From contig NC_037093.1 in assembly GCF_002994745.2 (NCBI RefSeq), forward strand, positions 13,396,555 to 13,460,554: a stretch of 64,000 bases of DNA, written 5' to 3'. The stretch comes from Rosa chinensis. Taxonomy: Eukaryota; Streptophyta; Magnoliopsida; Rosales; Rosaceae. How positions within the stretch are numbered: the stretch's first letter is position 1; the number at the start of each line of letters is the position of its first letter. The notes under the pieces were generated by a model that was not told the DNA's origin, made no database searches, and saw only the letters and a list, made by a program, of their open reading frames with translations. The position numbers and the translations under genes were made by a program. Shown here piece by piece: positions 57,521-64,000 of the stretch.

Positions 57521-59362
57521 CAAGATGGATCTTCCTCTTATTTTTACCAGAAAAAGTTTTTCTGTTTCGCTTGTCAAGCCTAGAGCACACAGAAATGGGC
57601 AACTTGCCTGTCGATATTAGGAGAACATAAGATATTCTATTTCTCAAAGCGCCCTGAAACCATGCAAAAAGGGGCGGGGCAACTACTCTTTCTAAAGGAG
57701 GGGAATGCAAAGGATGGATCTTTGTATCGGATGCTACTGGTAGCTAAGCATTTGGATCTGCTACTCGGATTGCAAGTAGTGAAAAAAACTGGTGGTTCTT
57801 CAACTGAATCACAAATAGAAATTGGTAGAACTACGACTGATGAGTCAACTCGGTCAAGTACTGCAACTTTTCTTAGGCGCTGAGCTATGCATGGACGCCT
57901 ATCGAGCCGCCGTTGGCGCCTGATTATGATCCCCTCCACGATATATATATCTATATATAATATCTCTTTGCCTTTGCATAGTATACGGGTCGGGAGGTAA
58001 AACCTTTCTAAAAAACCAAAAAGACTAGAGCACATCTTTCGTGAGAGAGGGATGCTAAGAACAACAGGCAATGCATTCTATCAAAGCATTCTATCAAAAC
58101 ATAGCCATTTCTCGTAACATAAACAGGAACGCCTCCTCGAAACAACAGGGATGCTTTCTAGGACTGGTTCAATAGGTGCTCTGGCTGGGTCAACTACTGA
58201 GCTGAATCAACAACTTACATTAGCTTAGATGCAGCTGTATCCGCCCACTGGGTCAATTGGATCTGATTCAATCCGCCTTTGACGCTGATCCACTGGATGC
58301 TGCCTCCCTTTGCTACTTTTTTCTGGGTCGACTAAAATGGGTGAAGCTTCTGCCTTCCCGGCTTCTGCTCTACCCGCCTCTGACTCGGCCTTTTCTGTTG
58401 AAACGAATGCTGTAGAGATGGTGGTGCCTTTGCTTGCTCTGCCCCTTTTTCTGGTGGGCTGCTGCTTCCACTGATTAATCGGGTCTTCAACCACTGCTTC
58501 TGCTGCCTCCATCTGAACTCTAGCTGGCTCTAGATCAATAGAATAAACTGCAACTGGGGGACTGATACTGATGCTTTTGGTTCCGAGCGCTCCGGATTGG
58601 TTCTTAAACCACCTATGTCTCTATGGCCTCTGCTTCTTTAGTAGGAAGAAGTGCCCCTTCATTTTTTTTATCAGCCGGAAGTGGAACAATGGCAGATTTC
58701 GGAACTGAGAGTAACTTAATAGAATGAATGCCGATTTTAGGAACATGTGAAATTGTTGGAACGCCCAAACATGAAACTCCCCACTTCTTGTTCCCGCCCA
58801 ACCCGCTTTATTATCTTTCTCCTTCTCCTGGAAAAGTTCATTTCTTGATTCAATTTGTCTTATTGGCGCCCTTCTCTCTTGAAAGAGGAGTTCATTTTGT
58901 GAATGGCCAGTTTCAAATGTCTTTGTGCGTGCCGTAGGCGATCCAGTTGGTGCTTAGTCTGTCGACTCTATCTCAACAAAGGAAGAATCGTTCGTTCCGC
59001 TTCTTTTTTCGTAAATAGACTCAGTCCCCTGAGAAGCGGCGGATCCGACAAGCTCATTCGGTCACACCTCATTCGCTCACACACAATATGCATAGATAAA
59101 TGAATCGATCTTTGTGAAAGTGCGATTCTAACTTTCACAAAGGGAGTGAATAATTTCACTGGCTTACTTTAGTTCTTTTTTCAATCGAGATTGGATGGGT
59201 GTTCAGTGCCGTGGCTACAAGATCGAAAAGAATTCCATTTCCTGTGAGATGCCAAAAGATTCCCATGTCTTTCTTGGTTGGACCAACCCAACCGGCGATT
59301 TCTTACAAGTCTTTTTTCTTTTTTAGAGCAAGAAGCGGAACTACAAGTGAATCTTAATCATT

Positions 59363-59935
59363 ATGTATAACCAATTCATTTTCAAATATAGTTGGGAGAC
59401 TTTACCTAAGAAATGGGTCAAAAAAATGGAAAGATCGGAACATGGGAATAGATCTGATACCAATACGGACTACCCATTTCAATTATTGTGCTTTCTTAAA
59501 TTGCATACCTATACAAGGGTTCAAGTTTTGATCGATATTTGCGGAGTTGATTATCCTTCTCGAAAACGAAGATTTGAAGTGGTCTATAATTTACTGAGTA
59601 CTCGCTATAACTCACGCATTCGTGTACAAACCAGTGCAGACGAAGTAACACGAATATCTCCCGTAGTCAGTCTATTTCCATCAGCCGGCTGGTGGGAGCG
59701 AGAAGTTTGGGATATGTTTGGTGTTTCTTCCATCAATCATCCGGATCTACGCCGTATATCAACAGATTATGGTTTCGAGGGTCATCCATTACGAAAAGAT
59801 CTTCCTCTGAGTGGATATGTGGAAGTACGGTATGATGATCCAGAGAAACGTGTGGTTTCTGAACCCATTGAGATGACCCAAGAATTTCGCTATTTCGATT
59901 TTGCTAGTCCTTGGGAACAGCGTAGCGACGGATAA
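59363..59935 (+). CDS. nad9: Mitochondrial NADH dehydrogenase subunit 9
   Basis: ATG at 59363 gives 190 residues, exactly the usual plant length, ending [11 protein letters not shown]. It is the complex I 30-kDa (NuoC-type) subunit in the peripheral arm. Unedited codons remain at P38, T80, P100, S123, S133 and L147, where edited plant protein has L, I, S, F, L and F by my recall. Residue 2 is Tyr where I expect Asp. There are no stops or frameshifts. Confidence 0.96.
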   Translation: MYNQFIFKYSWETLPKKWVKKMERSEHGNRSDTNTDYPFQLLCFLKLHTYTRVQVLIDICGVDYPSRKRRFEVVYNLLSTRYNSRIRVQTSADEVTRISPVVSLFPSAGWWEREVWDMFGVSSINHPDLRRISTDYGFEGHPLRKDLPLSGYVEVRYDDPEKRVVSEPIEMTQEFRYFDFASPWEQRSDG

Positions 59936-60704
59936 TTAAGAATCAGAATAGGTCCAGTCCGGGGGACAAATCAATAGGAAATGCTATTTTATTTTTAAGA
60001 ATAATAAAAAACTTCTATGAAATGAAAGAGTTTCGCGGGTGATCATCGGATATCATTGAGAAATAGGAAGAAGTGTTATCGAACGATTTCCTGCAATTCT
60101 TCCCAGTATGGAATGAGTAAAGAATCGAGCTACAAGTCTCAATCTATACAAAACGCACTGGGTTTTTGTGTTTCTTTCGGTTTCATTGATAGCAGAAGAG
60201 CCTTGCTCTATAGGGGCGCGAGCGCTTTACTAATATCAAGTAAAGGGGCCTGAAAAAAAAACAAACGTAATAGGGCTTCGCTTCTTCCCCTTTATTGAAT
60301 TGAAAACGAAAGCGCTAACGCGCCTTATATTTATTATTTAGTAGAGCCGCTAGACGCTCACGTTTTTTGTCTGGTCTGGGTGGAAGCTGGCGGCAGGGCT
60401 TGCTTAACCGGATACACGGAATTGGGATCTCTTTCGCATGCAACTATTTCTATCGCGCGGGCTTATTATTTCATTTGAAACCCTTTTTGCTCATAAGTAA
60501 GTAAGCGTTGGTAGGAGCGGCGGGATGATGACGAGTATATAAATCACTAAAGAGCAAAAATAAGAAATGGCAAGATAAATTTTATATCGATGGAGGAAAT
60601 AACGATGTGGAAAACAGGGCGGGGATTCTCTACATTGAAATCGATTCAAATTTGGTAAAAAAAAAAAGACTTTTCTTTACAGTCGTATCTACTGTGATAA
60701 GAAA
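59936..60704. other. Mitochondrial intergenic DNA between nad9 and trnW
   Basis: No gene is recognised. A plus-strand frame at 60056-60253 has no similarity that I know. The stretch probably holds the nad9 3' UTR. Confidence 0.5.
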
Positions 60705-60778
60705 GCGCTCTTAGTTCAGTTCGGTAGAACGTGGGTCTCCAAAACCCGATGTCGTAGGTTCAAATCCTACAGAGCGTG
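60705..60778 (+). tRNA. trnW: tRNA-Trp (CCA), plastid-type
   Basis: 74 nt folding into a full cloverleaf: acceptor GCGCTCT/AGAGCGT (one G-U pair), anticodon loop CTCCAAA with anticodon CCA, T arm GTAGG TTCAAAT CCTAC. The sequence is the plastid trnW type that angiosperm mitochondria have adopted as their working tRNA-Trp. CCA is not encoded. No trnP lies next to it, although the two are often paired. Confidence 0.95.
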
Positions 60779-61008
60779 ATTCCGTTCTTGTTAGGTTTAA
60801 TTACAATGAAATAACTTCACTAACTTGAACAGCAACCAGAATTTTACCTCCTCCTTTCTTTAATCCACTGGAGGTAAAAAAAAAAATAGATTAGAAGAGG
60901 TTGAAAAGAAAGGAAAAAAGAAGACTTTAAAAATAGGACCTGATCCACCGTACATATTAGGTTTGCTGGAATCAATTTGATTCCTACTTCAAGCATTGGA
61001 TCTCTATC

Positions 61009-61863
<855 letters not shown>

Positions 61864-61989
61864 CTACATCCATATCAGTGATTGGAACTTGAACTGGAGG
61901 TTGTGTTCCAAAGCGCATGCTGCAGGTTTGCTTCTTGAGCTGTTCATCAATTTGCCCCCCGGACTTCCGGATCACATTCTACTTTGTAT

Positions 61990-63240
61990 TTGCTGCATAA
62001 CACAACACCCTTTATGATGGATGCCTTTGGCCTTCTTGGTTCAGAACTAGACGAGCGTAAAATCCACTTTCTTTTTTCTTTGATTGTTTTTTTCTTGGCC
62101 AGTTGACTTCCACCACCATGTTGACCTCAGCGAATGGTTCAGTGTCAATCTTCAGAGGCTTGTCTTCGCTTTGTCCTGCAATTTTGCCTTGATCAAACCA
62201 TGTTTGGAGAAGTGAGCTGAACACAATCTTTTGTGTGATGCCTGTCCATTTTGTGCAATTTGCAAAACTTCTTCCCCTTCAGCTTAGGCAAGTCTTTGTA
62301 TAACTGGGGATTGAGCTGGCTTCGCAGCGAGAAGTTCATCAAAAATTTCTGCAGCTTTGGATAAGTCATAGGGAAAGACCCTATGCTCTGGTCTTGGGAA
62401 CTCTAATTGATCCACTTCATATGGATGAGGAGGTTGGTATAGCTCCCTTGCAATATTACCTTGACCAGCAGCTTGAATCAGCCTTACTACCCCTAGTCAT
62501 AGGAGCAGGTCCATTGACTCTTTGAGCCCTATTTCCTTTAGGTTGTCGAACCTCTTAGGCGTAGTAGTAGTAGTAACAACAGGAGGCTTGACTGCTTGTT
62601 TGTCCTTCTTAGCAGAAGAATTGGACCCTGGTTCATTGATCTTGACCCCTCCATTCTTCTTAGGAGTTTCCTTAAATGTTGGTGCCACATAAGGCTACGA
62701 AGTAGCGGTCCGTAGGTGAGACCTATCTGTTCTTTAGAAGGGATGGTAGCTTCACCAACTGGTAGTTTGCCTGTACTCTTAGCTGCTACAAAACCAATAC
62801 GCGTTCCATCCCCTTTTGAAGAGGCTTGCAGACTCCTTAGGAGGTGACTCCATCCGTAATTCTTCATCAGGGCACGTTTTCAGACTCCTTTGGGATTTGT
62901 TGTTCAACAACAAATTCAGATTCCTTTGAACCCCGTTGGGAGTCCCCGTTTAACCTCTCAAGGCGCATAAGTACGTCTTTGTTATGATCTTCCTCCTTCT
63001 TTCGAATCCCTGAATAGCCTTAGTTGAGTTCTCAATAGCTTTGGTCAATTTGCGCCTTTACTCACGACCTCCTTGCTCTTTCATGATTTCTGTCATCATG
63101 AGCATGGCCTCTGAAGGAGTACTAGATTTACCAGCATCGACCCGTCACGTCTTGGCTTTCTCTAGCGAGTTTTGCAGCGTATATAGGAGCGTATTCTGGG
63201 AAACGCTCTGCAACTTCTTTATCAGAGAGATGTCTGCACT
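61990..63240 (-). pseudogene. Decayed Ty3/gypsy gag fragment in organelle-type DNA
   Basis: Several frames on the minus strand. Pieces include PSEAMLMMTEIMKEQGG, FKETPKKNGGVKINEPGSN, LPKLKGKKFCKLHKMDRHHTKDC (a zinc-finger-like C-H-H-C motif) and SLLQTWFDQGKIAGQSEDKP. These fit plant gypsy gag proteins. There are many stops and frameshifts. Plant mitochondrial genomes often carry such nuclear retroelement scraps. Confidence 0.65.
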
Positions 63241-64000
63241 GTACTGAATTTTGTTTGTAGTTGGAATTCCTATCTGAGTTGTTAACCCTACAAGTTCCTA
63301 TCCTTAGAGAGCGGATGATAGAAGTAGAGCATTAACGTCCGTTGTTATCTATCGTCCGCTAGTCCCCGGGACTTATACTTCTTTCTTTGAGATGTAGCTT
63401 GCCAAAGCTTCTTGACTTCTTGCCTAAGTCTATGCTAACTCTCCTTTTAGCTCTTAAGGGGTTTTGCTTAGCTTCCTTATAATTGGCTTTAGCAGATGAG
63501 CGGGATGAGCTACTAGGGAAGAGAGTTACTTACTCAGCAGTACGGAAAGAGAATCGAAGTGCTTAGAGGCAACCATTAGAGGGATGACAAGCTTTATCAT
63601 CACTCGATGCGCACGCAAATGGGTCTTTAATCTTCCAGGTCAACCGTCAAATAATACAATGTTCTTCCATAACCTTAGCTTGCCTTATTAGTTAGTATAG
63701 TAGTTAAGGTCAGTAGAGCGGGAAGAAATTAACCAAGCAAAGGATACTGAAACCCATGAAGCAAACAACGGCTACCAGAAGAGTGTCATCCGTTTTCCAC
63801 AGGACAGTTGCGAGAAAGCAATTCTCGATAGAGGAGAGTACGACAGAAGACAGGGCCAGACGAGATATTGAAAGGCTTGAATGGACAGGTAAGGGGCAGC
63901 CGGATTTCACCTACCAGGCACAGGACTTATTGGCTTAAGAAGCAAGCCAAAGCTTTAGAAGAGTCGCCCGGTCATCCTTTGTTGCTTGCTTTGGGCTCAT

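Noticed and set aside
57637..58071. A 144-codon minus-strand ORF and a plus-strand ORF overlapping it
   Set aside because: Both lack recognisable motifs, and mitochondrial intergenic DNA is rich in chance ORFs.
58225..58512. A Glu/Ala/Lys-rich ORF (95 codons)
   Set aside because: Low-complexity composition without a known domain; could be a gag scrap but this cannot be supported.

Overview
The window looks like a plant (eudicot) nuclear chromosome segment of about 53 kb joined to about 11 kb of organelle-type DNA. The nuclear part has spliced genes with GT-AG introns, GA microsatellites in gene leaders and very dense transposable elements. The last part carries plant mitochondrial genes with unedited codons plus plastid-derived pieces. 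The style of the repeats suggests Rosaceae, but I cannot prove a family from sequence alone.

Only three ordinary nuclear genes are visible. (1) 0.3-1.26 kb, minus: the 5' part of a gene like Arabidopsis At5g03900 (plastid protein), running off the left edge and lacking a clear ATG. (2) 25.3-27.6 kb, plus: a complete six-exon laccase. (3) 29.2-32.9 kb, minus: an E3 ubiquitin ligase of the MBR/RHG1A type, with a long Ser-rich region and a C-terminal RING-H2; its leader probably reaches 35 kb.

The rest of the nuclear part is mobile DNA. There is a truncated Ty1/copia element (2.3-5.4 kb). A full-length but dead copia (6.3-13.1 kb) has a 5' LTR split by a 2.54-kb solo-LTR-like insertion. A copia with near-identical LTRs but ruined pol lies at 14.0-20.1 kb. 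Other elements with target-site duplications (TSDs) are a foldback MITE (21.5 kb), a MULE within a MULE (22.4-24.8 kb), a 984-bp inverted-repeat element followed 15 bp later by a hAT element (37.4-39.6 kb), a Pack-MULE carrying host gene pieces (41.7-43.4 kb) and a 1000-bp element carrying a nucleotide-pyrophosphatase fragment (45.5-46.5 kb). From 46.6 to about 53 kb lies a rearranged Ty3/gypsy cluster: two head-to-tail LTRs, a gag remnant, an inverted LTR, a ten-copy 61-bp minisatellite, and an ORF antisense to the element that itself has introns.

From about 53 kb to the end the DNA is mitochondrial in type: atp8, cox3 overlapped by sdh4, nad9, a plastid-type trnW, a plastid psbC fragment, and scraps of nuclear LINE and gypsy elements. 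The intact frames and unedited C residues mean this is either a very recent nuclear insertion of mitochondrial DNA or a chimeric assembly join. The most notable signals are the covarying hairpin array in a copia leader, the intron-bearing antisense ORF, the gene-capturing transposons, and the organelle junction.
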